Virus record (IMG/VR): IMGVR_UViG_3300011115_000454
Coordinates: 1 to 57,739 of that record
DNA length: 57,739 bases
DNA from: a virus
Reading direction: 5' to 3' (one strand)
A model generated the notes under the pieces. It had not been told where the DNA came from, did not search any database, and worked only from the letters and a program-made list of their open reading frames with translations. Each line of letters starts with the position of its first letter. Positions within the stretch are counted from its first letter, which is position 1. Below are positions 1-7,258 of this stretch, piece by piece. Position numbers and translations under genes: made by a program.

Positions 1-127
1 AATCGCTTATGTTGTCGGTCATGTTGTTCCTCCTTTATGTGATGAGTTAAGTCCGATGAGTAATGACAAGTCTGTCACTACTATGTAGTTTGATTTGGGC
101 ATAGGCACGATTGTGTGCTTGCGCTGT
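1..127. repeat. Terminal direct repeat, left copy
   Basis: Bases 1-127 are identical to 57613-57739. A perfect overlap of exactly 127 bases is what a de Bruijn assembler leaves when it closes a circle at k = 127, so I read it as an assembly overlap and not as a biological terminal repeat. It contains the first 22 bases of the gene at 57359-57634 (start codon complement at 20-22) and the 3' part of the zinc-ribbon gene at 19-240. Confidence 0.9.
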
Positions 128-240
128 TTCGCCAGTTTCTCACCACATGACGCACAGGTCGGTCGTGATAGGTGCTTGCGCTGTGGCTCGACCCTGACTG
201 CATAACAATGGGTGCATATAGGTAAGTGGTAGTCTTCCAT
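19..240 (-). CDS. Small zinc-ribbon protein
   Basis: A 73-residue protein with two CxxC knuckles near the N-terminus (CTHC at about residues 9-12, CASC at about 29-32), spaced as in a zinc ribbon, then a basic stretch and a hydrophobic tail. The start has a good ribosome site (AAAGGAG, six bases upstream on the minus strand). Its stop overlaps the start of the next leftward gene (ATGA at 19-22), so the two are translationally coupled. The function is unknown; a nucleic-acid or protein-binding early protein is the natural guess. Because the contig is circular, this gene continues the leftward early operon. Confidence 0.7.
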   Translation of the reverse strand: MEDYHLPICTHCYAVRVEPQRKHLSRPTCASCGEKLAKQRKHTIVPMPKSNYIVVTDLSLLIGLNSSHKGGTT

Positions 241-241
241 G

Positions 242-397
242 TCACTCCTTTGTTATATGTTGGCAAGCCAATGCTCCAAAGTATCCACTGAGCATGAGCG
301 CTATTTTGTGTATGTACCCTTCGCCATCAAAACCCCACACAATTAGTGCGACAGTTAATGCACTGGCAAGGGCAATCATCAGTTTCTCTTGGTTCAT
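242..397 (-). CDS. Small membrane protein, 51 aa
   Basis: A short gene fitting exactly between its neighbours: two bases after the stop of the 60-residue gene and one base before the start of the zinc-ribbon gene. It starts MNQEKLMIALASALTVALIV, giving one clear membrane segment (about residues 6-22), and a second hydrophobic stretch lies at about 31-45. A GAGG ribosome site precedes the start. The tight packing supports a real gene. I recognise no family; superinfection exclusion or another membrane role is possible but unproven. Confidence 0.65.
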   Translation of the reverse strand: MNQEKLMIALASALTVALIVWGFDGEGYIHKIALMLSGYFGALACQHITKE

Positions 398-399
398 TG

Positions 400-582
400 C
401 TAACCTCGCATCTTGCGGTAATATTCACGCAAAGCGGTCTCGGGGTCGTTGTCATCCATGGGGTTTTCGTCCATCTCTACGGCATAGACGTATTCGTGGT
501 CATCGCTTGTGTAGTTGGGTTCGACTATTAAGTAGTCCATGTCGGCATGGGGAATTGTGAGATACATGAGTTTTTGACGCAT
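400..582 (-). CDS. Hypothetical acidic protein, 60 aa
   Basis: A 60-residue acidic protein (many D/E in the middle, basic C-terminus YYRKMRG) of no family I recognise. It starts behind AACTAAAGGACT, a leader also found before the gene starting at 55748. It is the first gene leftward of the AT-rich repeat region, and its stop is two bases from the next start, so it probably heads a short operon of small early proteins. Confidence 0.6.
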   Translation of the reverse strand: MRQKLMYLTIPHADMDYLIVEPNYTSDDHEYVYAVEMDENPMDDNDPETALREYYRKMRG

Positions 583-620
583 GATTAGTCCTTTAGTTGA
601 GTGAGTTAGTCGGGTATTGC

Positions 621-648
621 TTGACAGGGGAAATCAGAGTTGTATACT
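621..648 (+). promoter_or_regulatory. Strong sigma70-type promoter, rightward
   Basis: TTGACA (621-626), 16-base spacer, TATACT (643-648): a near-consensus host promoter. It points rightward, against the flanking leftward genes and into the GAATATTC cluster. Possible products are an antisense or primer RNA, or a leaderless message, since an ATG lies at 656, about where transcription should start. Confidence 0.6.
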
Positions 649-665
649 TCAGCCTATGGCTGAAG
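647..665. promoter_or_regulatory. Perfect palindrome overlapping the promoter, possible operator
   Basis: CTTCAGCC-TAT-GGCTGAAG is an 8-bp perfect inverted repeat with a three-base centre. It overlaps the last two bases of the -10 box and the expected start point of the 621-648 promoter. This is the position and symmetry of a repressor operator; it could also fold as an RNA hairpin at the 5' end of the transcript. Confidence 0.5.
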
Positions 666-731
666 CGGGGTTGAAGAAAAAGGGATGCGCCGATGCGACC
701 ATGATAGGTGCGCTTGCGCCCTCGGTGAATT

Positions 732-1072
732 GAATATTCTGTGTGGAATATTGTGTAGAATATTCTCGTGAGTGATTACTAACTGGGAAAGTTAATAGAA
801 TCAAGGTGGTTAGTGCGCACTCACGTGAATATTCTAATATTCTCTGTTTTCAAAAGGGTCAGCCACCTTTTGCGTGATGTGTATATATTGTGGGCGATAC
901 ATATATATACATTCTCTATTTTCGTTTTCCTATACGTGGCTAATTTATATAGAATATTAGAATATTTGAATATTCAGTATTACATAATTGGCTAACTCAT
1001 TGAATTCATTGGCTATTTTTTGTAGTACTGAATATTCTGGTGAATATTCTGTGGAAACCTAGCAGAATATTC
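732..1072. repeat. GAATATTC palindrome cluster, candidate iterons
   Basis: Seven perfect GAATATTC palindromes start at 732, 758, 827, 968, 1030, 1042 and 1065. Four one-mismatch copies start at 746, 835, 952 and 960. The copies flank an AT-rich core with TATATATA tracts. Clustered palindromic repeats beside an easily melted stretch, with a strong promoter reading into them, are typical of replication origins or multi-operator control regions. No initiator protein can be assigned. Confidence 0.6.
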
Positions 1073-1075
1073 GAT

Positions 1076-1570
1076 TCAAGCCTCGATTGCAGTTGCTTGC
1101 TCGGCTTTCTTGGCGGCATGAGCCTCGGCTACACATCGGATGATGTCAGTAACCATTGACTTCAATTCCATTTCAAGGGCTAACTTAGACCCTGCGACCA
1201 TCGTGCCAGTCTTTTTGTCAGTACGCATACCTTCGCTCTTACCTAAGCGAGCCTTCAAGACACGAGCCTCGAAGAAGTCAGGCAATGATTCAAACGATGC
1301 ACGATTGGAGATTACGATTGGCTCACCTAAGCGAATTGCCAACATCTCAGCCAGTGGTTTGTAGTTTGCATTGAAGCAAGCATTAGCCACGTTCAACAGT
1401 CCAGTATGTGATACCTCGGCACGAATAGCGTTGCCGACTTTGCCCTTCATTGCAAGGCAAGCAGTTAGAGCACTCTCAGATGCTTTACTCACGACAGATA
1501 CTTGACGTTCGACCTTAGTCTTGCCTAGTACGTTGACGATAGCAGGTGCGTATGTGATTTGATTGTCCAT
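1076..1570 (-). CDS. Hypothetical early protein, 164 aa
   Basis: A 164-residue soluble protein with no recognised family. It is alanine-rich, with predicted helices throughout and a basic/alanine C-terminus (AHAAKKAEQATAIEA). It is the first leftward gene from the divergent control region and lies between the gene-free region and the GAATATTC cluster. The leader (CTAACTGAAAGA before ATG) is shared with the MoxR ATPase gene. Its position suggests an early regulatory or DNA-handling protein; this is inference only. Confidence 0.65.
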   Translation of the reverse strand: MDNQITYAPAIVNVLGKTKVERQVSVVSKASESALTACLAMKGKVGNAIRAEVSHTGLLNVANACFNANYKPLAEMLAIRLGEPIVISNRASFESLPDFFEARVLKARLGKSEGMRTDKKTGTMVAGSKLALEMELKSMVTDIIRCVAEAHAAKKAEQATAIEA

Positions 1571-1628
1571 GATTTTCTTTCAGTTAGTTAGTTAAGGGTT
1601 TGTATTGCATACTGTCACTACACAATAG

Positions 1629-1648
1629 AAAACCCTCACGAATGAGGG
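1629..1648 (-). terminator. Rho-independent terminator, leftward
   Basis: Read leftward: stem CCCTCA, loop TTCG, stem TGAGGG, then TTTTC. A six-pair stem with a stable TTCG loop and a T-run is a good intrinsic terminator for leftward transcripts only. No protein gene lies upstream of it on that strand within the 1649-2336 gap, so it must end a leader or a non-coding transcript. Confidence 0.55.
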
Positions 1649-2282
1649 ATAGCACCGATTTGCTGTTCTAGGTATCGGCTTAAATGTGACCTTCACCACC
1701 ATTCAATTACGATGTGGCTTCGTGCTAAACCTGACGATAGTTTAGTCCTTGATAGTGAGTAGATTCTTACTACTTACACCTCAGTTAAGTACTGCTACTA
1801 CATTCGGTTTCAGCCATGTCAGCCCCGTGCGACTCCGTGCGTTTTAATACTCGCCTAGTCCGCTTTCCGCTACAACATACATACCCGACTGGTTTTCAGC
1901 CTACAATACGCATACGCTACTAACCCGTATGATAATCCGTGCGATATACGCTTGCTAGACGCATATAACCTAGAATGACGCTCACGATAATAAGAACTCG
2001 CATCTAACCGATAGTCGATTCAAGAATACCCTTAGGCATCTATTCTCGTAATCAGAATCAAACAATGCTCAGTAGTGATGATGCACTACCTACACTATAG
2101 GTCTTGACCCGACAACATACCCATAGGGGTAGGGGTATAGGGGGTGGGGTGGGACAATCGGATGCGGACCCCCGGCCTACTCTACCCACCACGCACATGA
2201 CAAGACCAAAAATTTAGTACATACACACGTTTGCCACACCTAATACCTTTTATAATTTACTAGCTTATTACTGCACCCCCTC
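1649..2282. other. Gene-free divergent control region
   Basis: About 630 bases with stops in all frames. It separates the leftward and rightward transcription units. Visible contents: repeats of CCGTGCG (about 1824-1945) and of ATACGC (about 1916-1955), a G-quadruplex-type tract (2126-2153), a TATAAT box at 2251-2256 without a well-spaced -35, and the leftward terminator at its left end. I found no tRNA cloverleaf. Confidence 0.55.
2126..2153 (+). other. G-quadruplex-type tract
   Basis: Five runs of three to five guanines separated by one to four bases (GGGG-TA-GGGG-TATA-GGGGG-T-GGGG-T-GGG). Short loops and four-base runs are the textbook pattern for a stable intramolecular quadruplex. It lies in the gene-free control region, about 210 bases before the first late gene. 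Confidence 0.6.
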
Positions 2283-2310
2283 TTGACAACCTCGCATATA
2301 CCGATACCAT
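2283..2310 (+). promoter_or_regulatory. Sigma70-type promoter for the late unit
   Basis: TTGACA (2283-2288), 16-base spacer, TACCAT (2305-2310), about 27 bases before the first rightward gene. The -35 is perfect and the -10 weaker. It is the first of three similar promoters (also 4501 and 6678) spread through the terminase-portal region, consistent with transcription by host RNA polymerase. Confidence 0.5.
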
Positions 2311-2336
2311 ACACACCATCACATAAGGAGTACTCT

Positions 2337-2504
2337 ATGGCTAAAATGCCCACAAACTTGTTATCCCGTTTCAAAGGTAGAGAGACTGGTAAAGAAGAAA
2401 AGGCAGAGAAAAAAATGTCACCCGCCATGTATAAAAAAGGCGAGAAGATGGAGGAAGCCAAGATGAAAAAATCAGGTATGCCTATGAAAAAGGGTAAGTA
2501 TTGA
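2337..2504 (+). CDS. Small lysine/methionine-rich protein, 55 aa
   Basis: A 55-residue, highly basic and methionine-rich protein (C-terminus MKKSGMPMKKGKY), probably disordered. The start at 2337 is set by a strong AAGGAG site at 2325-2330. It abuts the next start (stop 2502-2504, ATG 2505). I recognise no family; a nucleic-acid-binding accessory of the packaging genes is possible. Confidence 0.65.
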   Translation: MAKMPTNLLSRFKGRETGKEEKAEKKMSPAMYKKGEKMEEAKMKKSGMPMKKGKY

Positions 2505-2639
2505 ATGAAGCGTTATAACTTTCATTTACCAGAACCCTTGGTAGATAAGCTGCGTGAGGAAGCTAAACGCACAGGACTGACTATGGCTGAAACCATTAGG
2601 AATGCTTTGGCAAAATATGTTGCAAACTCAAATGGATGA
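2505..2639 (+). CDS. Ribbon-helix-helix DNA-binding protein, 44 aa
   Basis: A 44-residue protein with the plan of the Arc/CopG/MetJ family: a short beta strand (YNFHLPEPLV), helix (DKLREEAKRTG), turn, and second helix (TMAETIRNALAKYV). That is close to the minimal length for the fold, which binds DNA as a dimer through the strands. It starts directly after the preceding stop and overlaps the small-terminase start. The position ahead of the packaging genes suggests a repressor of the late promoter at 2283, or a DNA-site recognition factor for packaging. Confidence 0.65.
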   Translation: MKRYNFHLPEPLVDKLREEAKRTGLTMAETIRNALAKYVANSNG

Positions 2640-3111
2640 GCTGGAGTCTTTAGACCAGTATTCGGAGTTTGCGCTTTCTCCCGCAACGGATGAGCCACAT
2701 GTCACATTGGATATTCCACCGCAGTTGGTGTGGGAGTGTGCAGCAGGGTTAGAAGACCCAACAGTTATTGCATCTCGCTTTGGTTTTGAAGGTGAAAAGT
2801 GGGATAGGCTTGCGCAATGGCCTCCGTTTATTACAGCAGTACAGGCTCAGAGGTCAGAGTTTGAGCGTACCGGTATGACATTTCGACTCAAAGCTGGGTT
2901 GATGGCGGAAGAGATGATGAGTCAGATGTTTAAGCAAGCCATTAGTATGGACACGACAATCATGCAAAAGTTAAGCGTATTTCAAGCACTCACTGACGTG
3001 GCGGGGTTAAAAGCACCGAAAAATGCTGAAGTGTCTAATAATGCAGCACCAAAGTTTAGTATCACAATTAACATACCACAGGGCGCACAGCCCGTAACCA
3101 TTGATGGCTAA
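2632..3111 (+). CDS. Terminase small subunit (probable)
   Basis: A 159-residue protein immediately before the large terminase. The middle reads as a helix-turn-helix region (LVWECAAGLEDPTVIASRFG), followed by helices, as in small terminases of short-tailed phages that choose the DNA to be packaged. I chose ATG 2632 because the start overlaps the preceding stop and gives the expected acidic N-terminus; ATG 2602 would add ten residues. The stop overlaps the start of the large subunit. Function rests on position and general pattern. Confidence 0.6.
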   Translation: MDELESLDQYSEFALSPATDEPHVTLDIPPQLVWECAAGLEDPTVIASRFGFEGEKWDRLAQWPPFITAVQAQRSEFERTGMTFRLKAGLMAEEMMSQMFKQAISMDTTIMQKLSVFQALTDVAGLKAPKNAEVSNNAAPKFSITINIPQGAQPVTIDG

Positions 3112-4504
3112 TTTAGTCTATACACCACCGGTATCTGTAGTTCCATTCCTGACAGCGGACAAGTTTTCAAATTTTATTGTTGGGCCTGTAGGTTCAACAA
3201 AAACAACGGCGGCATTGATAAAGATTGGCTACGAGGCTAAACGAATAAAAGCTAGTCCTGATGGGATACGGCGTAGTCGAGTTGCTGTTATACGTAACAC
3301 ACGGCAGATGCTGTGGGATACGACAATACCGGACTTTATTAAGTGGTATCCAGACGGAGAGGCAGGTATCCTTGAAAAAACCAACTCAAAATTTATTCTT
3401 AAGTATGATGACGTTGAATGCGAAATTCTTTTTCGTGGCCTTGATGACGCTAATGACGTTCGCCGTCTGTTGTCTTTGCAGCTTACTTTTGGTGTTATGG
3501 ATGAGTTTCGAGAAATTAATCCAGATATTTACAACGCACTTACAGGTAGATTGGGGCGATACCCAGACAAAACGATGAATGGTGTGGGTGCTTGTGACGA
3601 CGAGGGGCGGCAAGTCCATAAACTTTGGGGGGCAACTAACCCGCCAGACGCTGATACGTTTTGGGAAAAGACGCTCACCGAGCCGCCACAGAACATGCAC
3701 GTTACCATTCAGCCATCAGGACTTAGCCAAGAAGCCGATTGGGTTCAGTATTTACCAGTAGAGTATTATGAGAATCTGTGTGAAGGTAAGACAGAAGATT
3801 GGATTGATGTCTATGTACACGGGAAATTTGGTAAGTCGTTAAGTGGTCAGCCTGTGTTTAAAGCGTTTGATAGAGATACGCATGTTGCGAAACAGCCACT
3901 GAACTACATAAAATTACAGACGCATCCACTAATTATTGGCATGGACTTTGGGTTAACCCCAGCGTGTACGATAAATCAGATTGATGCGCATGGTAGATTT
4001 TTAACATTTGCGGACCTTGTGTCTGAGGGTATGGGAACATTAAGGTTTTGCCGAGAGAAGTTAAAGCCGCTCTTAGCGAACAAGTTTCCGGGGATGAACG
4101 TGCTCATAGTGGGAGACCCAGCAGGACAACAAAGAGCGCAGACTGACGAGCGAAGCGTGTTTGATATTCTTAGAGCCGAGGGTTTTAGGGTCATTTCAGC
4201 TAAGTCCAACAGTGTTGTGGCACGTGTTAATGCAGTTGACAAGCTGTTAACTCGTACGGTGGATGGCAAGCCTGGGCATCTAATTGACCCGAGTTGTGTA
4301 AATTTAATCACTTCCCTTCGTGGTGGATATCGGTATAAAATCAAACAAAACGGTGAAGCAGACGATAAACCGGAAAAAAATTCGCATTCTCACATTGCCG
4401 ATGCGCATCAGTATGCGTGTTTGCATGCAGACGGTAACGTGACTGGAGATGCTTGGACTCGTAAAGCAGTGGAAGTTAAAAAAGTCGACTACGTGTGGAC
4501 TTGA
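3104..4504 (+). CDS. terL: Terminase large subunit
   Basis: A 466-residue packaging motor ATPase-nuclease. The Walker A region is GPVGSTKTT (residues 27-35), a variant P-loop with the lysine kept. Walker B is FGVMDEF (about 130-136), followed by the catalytic glutamate environment. The C-terminal nuclease has MDFG near residue 280 as first acidic motif and HIADAHQYA near the end as last. It cuts and pumps DNA into the prohead with the portal. ATG 3104 is used; a TTG lies just before. The stop lies inside the -35 box of the next promoter. Confidence 0.9.
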   Translation: MANLVYTPPVSVVPFLTADKFSNFIVGPVGSTKTTAALIKIGYEAKRIKASPDGIRRSRVAVIRNTRQMLWDTTIPDFIKWYPDGEAGILEKTNSKFILKYDDVECEILFRGLDDANDVRRLLSLQLTFGVMDEFREINPDIYNALTGRLGRYPDKTMNGVGACDDEGRQVHKLWGATNPPDADTFWEKTLTEPPQNMHVTIQPSGLSQEADWVQYLPVEYYENLCEGKTEDWIDVYVHGKFGKSLSGQPVFKAFDRDTHVAKQPLNYIKLQTHPLIIGMDFGLTPACTINQIDAHGRFLTFADLVSEGMGTLRFCREKLKPLLANKFPGMNVLIVGDPAGQQRAQTDERSVFDILRAEGFRVISAKSNSVVARVNAVDKLLTRTVDGKPGHLIDPSCVNLITSLRGGYRYKIKQNGEADDKPEKNSHSHIADAHQYACLHADGNVTGDAWTRKAVEVKKVDYVWT

Positions 4505-4529
4505 CAGAAATTGTTTTACGAGATATACC
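4501..4529 (+). promoter_or_regulatory. Sigma70-type promoter before portal gene
   Basis: TTGACA (4501-4506), 17-base spacer, TATACC (4524-4529). The TGA stop of the terminase gene lies inside the -35 hexamer. It would drive the portal gene from 4558. Confidence 0.6.
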
Positions 4530-4557
4530 CTGATACTAAATAACCCACGTAAAGCAT

Positions 4558-6681
4558 ATGCAACTTGGCCTGAACATTACAAACAGTAACGCGCCGGGAA
4601 CCATCTCGGCAGGGGGACTTGTCACTATAAAGTCTATTAAGGCTTTGCAAGAAGAGGCCAGAGCTGCAGCGCAGCAAGCCAATTCCCAGCCCGTAGTTCA
4701 GGCTCTTGCAGGATATATTCGCAAAAAATGGATGTCAGCAATGCTGGCAAAACAGCAGACTTCAGAGATAAAAATGTTGAAGTCTGTCAGAGCACGTAGA
4801 GGTGAATACGACCCTGATAAATTAGCTCAGTTGCGAGAGCAGGGCAGTGCGACTATTTACATGATGCTCACATCGAACAAATGCAGAGCAGCGTCTAGCT
4901 GGCTAAAAGATACGTTGGTTACAGCAGCGGAAGATAAACCTTGGACTATTGAGCCAAGTCCGATGCCTGATTTACCTCCTAACGAGATTGAATCCATCAT
5001 GCAGCAGGCACAGCAAGAAGTGCAGCAGATGTATATGGGTGGTACTCCTCCTACAGACCAGCAAGTACGTGAGCGTCTTTTAGAGATGAAAGACATGGCA
5101 ATGTCACACTTAAAAGATGTGGCTAAACGCACGACTGAGCGTATGGAACTTAAGATGGCTGACCAGTTGTTTGAAGGCAATTGGAACAAAGCATTTAGTG
5201 AATTCTTAGACGATATTACGACTTTCCCCTCTGCAATTATGAAAGGGCCAGTAGTTCGTAAGCGCCCACGTATGCAATGGGTACAGCAGGGCGGGCAGTA
5301 TGTACTTGATGTACAAGATACGTTAACTCTAGAGTGGGAACGTGTTGACCCGTTTAATTTTTATCCAGCAGCCGATGCGTCGGATATTGACGATGGTTTT
5401 TTAATCGAGCGTCATAAATTACAACGTGCGGATTTGCAAGCCATGATAGGTGTAGAAGGATACAGCGACGGTGCGATACGTGGTGTGCTTGAAGAATATG
5501 GTAAAGGTGGACTGCGCGACTGGATTTATGTAGACATGAACAAGGCTGCGGCTGAAGGCAAGTCTACGATGGGTGTACAACAAAACCCGTCAGAATTAAT
5601 TGATGCGCTTCAGTTTTGGGGTAACGTGCAGGGGCAGTTACTAAAAGATTGGGGTATGACTGAGGAAGAAATTCCTGACCCGTTAATGGATTACCCCATA
5701 GAAGGCTGGGTAGTTGGTCATTGGGTTATTAAAGCAGTTATCAATCCAGACCCGCTAGGTCGTAAACCATACTATAAAGCGTCTTACGAAGAGGTTCCTG
5801 GGGCGTTTTGGGGTAATTCTGTGGCTGACCTATGCCGTGATACCCAAGACATCTGTAACGCTGCTGCACGGTCTTTAGTGAACAACATGTCTATATCTTC
5901 AGGCCCTCAAGTTGTTTACAACATTGACCGGTTACCTCAGGGTGAAAACATTACTCAGTTGTATCCGTGGAAGGTATGGCAGGTTACATCTGACCCGATG
6001 GCGGGTTCAGCCGCTCCGATGCAGTTTTATCAGCCTAATTCTTTAGCCGCTGAGTTGATGTCGGTGTACGAGAAGTTTGCAACTCTTGCTGACGAATACA
6101 CAGGCATTCCACGTTATATGACTGGAGATAGTCCTGCAGGTGGTGCGGGTCGTACTGCTTCTGGTATGTCGATGCTCATGACTAATGCTGGTAAATCTAT
6201 TAAGCAAGTTATTGCTAATATTGACAACACAGTGATTAAACCAGCCATTGACCGTTTGTATTTTTACAACATGCGTTACGGCAAAGACCCAGACCTCAAA
6301 GGCGATGTCAATGTACGTGCTAAAGGTGCAGCTTCTCTTGTTATAAAAGAACAAGCTCAAGTACGTCAGAACCAGTTCTTACAGATTGCGTTGTCTAGTC
6401 CAATTGCGCAACAAGTTATTGGTATGGAAGGTATTGCAGAGTTACTCCGTCAGTCGGCAAAGACTCTTGATTTAAATCCAGACCACATTGTGCCTCCAAT
6501 GGAAGTTTTAAAACAACGTCAAGCCCAGCAGCAACAGATGATGATGCAACAGATGATGATGCAGCAAGCAGGGCAAACACAACCTGGAGGAACACCTCCA
6601 CAACAAAACCCCGGCGCTCAGTTAGAAAATGGGGCACCAGTTACCAACAATTTTTTACCTACTGAAGGTATAAGTAGTTGA
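4558..6681 (+). CDS. Portal protein (head-tail connector)
   Basis: A 707-residue protein following the terminase, the usual place and size for the portal of short-tailed phages. The portal forms a dodecameric ring at one capsid vertex through which DNA passes. Visible traits: long helical stretches, a central region with FNFYPAADASD, the YTGIPRYMTGDSPAGGAGRTASG segment typical of this portal group, and a Gln/Met-rich, probably disordered C-terminus (from about residue 650). There is no strong ribosome site before ATG 4558. Confidence 0.85.
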   Translation: MQLGLNITNSNAPGTISAGGLVTIKSIKALQEEARAAAQQANSQPVVQALAGYIRKKWMSAMLAKQQTSEIKMLKSVRARRGEYDPDKLAQLREQGSATIYMMLTSNKCRAASSWLKDTLVTAAEDKPWTIEPSPMPDLPPNEIESIMQQAQQEVQQMYMGGTPPTDQQVRERLLEMKDMAMSHLKDVAKRTTERMELKMADQLFEGNWNKAFSEFLDDITTFPSAIMKGPVVRKRPRMQWVQQGGQYVLDVQDTLTLEWERVDPFNFYPAADASDIDDGFLIERHKLQRADLQAMIGVEGYSDGAIRGVLEEYGKGGLRDWIYVDMNKAAAEGKSTMGVQQNPSELIDALQFWGNVQGQLLKDWGMTEEEIPDPLMDYPIEGWVVGHWVIKAVINPDPLGRKPYYKASYEEVPGAFWGNSVADLCRDTQDICNAAARSLVNNMSISSGPQVVYNIDRLPQGENITQLYPWKVWQVTSDPMAGSAAPMQFYQPNSLAAELMSVYEKFATLADEYTGIPRYMTGDSPAGGAGRTASGMSMLMTNAGKSIKQVIANIDNTVIKPAIDRLYFYNMRYGKDPDLKGDVNVRAKGAASLVIKEQAQVRQNQFLQIALSSPIAQQVIGMEGIAELLRQSAKTLDLNPDHIVPPMEVLKQRQAQQQQMMMQQMMMQQAGQTQPGGTPPQQNPGAQLENGAPVTNNFLPTEGISS

Positions 6682-6705
6682 CAACTGTAAGTTCTGGTAT
6701 ATCAT
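6678..6705 (+). promoter_or_regulatory. Sigma70-type promoter after portal gene
   Basis: TTGACA (6678-6683), 16-base spacer, TATCAT (6700-6705), 22 bases before the next start. As with the terminase gene, the portal stop codon TGA (6679-6681) is embedded in the -35 box. It probably boosts the scaffold and capsid genes. Confidence 0.55.
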
Positions 6706-6726
6706 TCACACAAAGGAGTAAAACTC

Positions 6727-6918
6727 ATGAAAGCAGTCAAACCCATGGAGTCACGCTCGAAAGAGTACGCTCAAGAATCTGCCAAAACTGAAGGCATGTC
6801 TAAAGGCCCAGCCACACAAGGCGCAGGCGGTAATGATGGAAACGTTGTTAATTTAGGTATGCGTGGTGGTGCAGAGTACACAGCAGACGTCGCTAAAACA
6901 GACGGAATGTGCAAGTAA
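6727..6918 (+). CDS. Hypothetical protein, 63 aa
   Basis: A 63-residue, Gly/Lys/Ala-rich protein without recognised domains. It contains an imperfect internal repeat (KTEGMSKG near residue 22 and KTDGMCK at the C-terminus). A strong AAAGGAG site precedes the start. It lies between portal and scaffold, where phages often keep small head-assembly accessories. Confidence 0.6.
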   Translation: MKAVKPMESRSKEYAQESAKTEGMSKGPATQGAGGNDGNVVNLGMRGGAEYTADVAKTDGMCK

Positions 6919-7152
6919 GTGGTTCGTGTTGATGATCGGGTTGCACGGTGTTTTGCACTGTTGCGTTCCCAAGAGATGCAACCACTGGTAGAATTTTTGA
7001 AAGAGCGACGTCAAGAGACTCTTGAGAGACTTGGCGAAGCCACAGGTGAAGAAATGAAGAGTCGGCTGCAAGGCCGGCAACTCGAACTCAAGGAAATCCT
7101 TGAGATGGTGGAACAAGGGGAAACTCTGTTTGCCAAAACCCGAAGACAATGA
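6919..7152 (+). CDS. Hypothetical helical protein, 77 aa (GTG start)
   Basis: A 77-residue protein of mostly charged helix (LVEFLKERRQETLERLGEA). It starts at GTG 6919, the base after the preceding TAA, so translation is probably coupled. Similar short helical proteins often sit between portal and scaffold genes in short-tailed phages. I know no proven function. Confidence 0.6.
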   Translation: MVRVDDRVARCFALLRSQEMQPLVEFLKERRQETLERLGEATGEEMKSRLQGRQLELKEILEMVEQGETLFAKTRRQ

Positions 7153-7258
7153 GCAGACCGTTAAGTCGGAGCTTAAAGTCAAACATTAATCAAGTAGCAG
7201 ACCGTAAGCGTGTGTGAACTGACCGTAAAGTCGGAGTTCTAAAGCGTAGTCGGAGCGA
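7153..7258 (+). repeat. Imperfect direct repeats before scaffold gene
   Basis: The 119-base gap before the scaffold gene contains two near-copies of GACCGT(T/A)AAGTCGGAG (from about 7156 and 7221), a partial copy GACCGTAAG (about 7200) and a third TAGTCGGAG (about 7247). The spacing is irregular. They may be binding sites, or repeat expansion in the leader of the scaffold mRNA. Confidence 0.5.

Larger units (their letters stand above)
583..1075. other. Gene-free AT-rich region, candidate origin or control region
   Basis: About 490 bases without a convincing conventional gene between two leftward genes. It holds a rightward sigma70-like promoter with an overlapping palindrome (621-665), a possible 25-codon leaderless reading frame (656-733), a copy of the TGATAGGTG motif (702-710), and a cluster of GAATATTC palindromes (732-1072) around a very AT-rich core (about 880-960). 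A 60-codon rightward frame at 813-995 lacks a ribosome site and I do not call it. Confidence 0.6.

Noticed and set aside
81-266. 61-codon frame overlapping the zinc-ribbon gene
   Set aside because: Shifted shadow of the better-supported zinc-ribbon gene, with no ribosome site.
813-995. 60-codon rightward frame in the GAATATTC region
   Set aside because: No ribosome site, composition driven by AT-rich repeats, and the hydrophobic translation looks like chance.
1649-2282. tRNA genes in the gene-free control region
   Set aside because: No stretch shows a paired acceptor stem with a T-loop motif on either strand.
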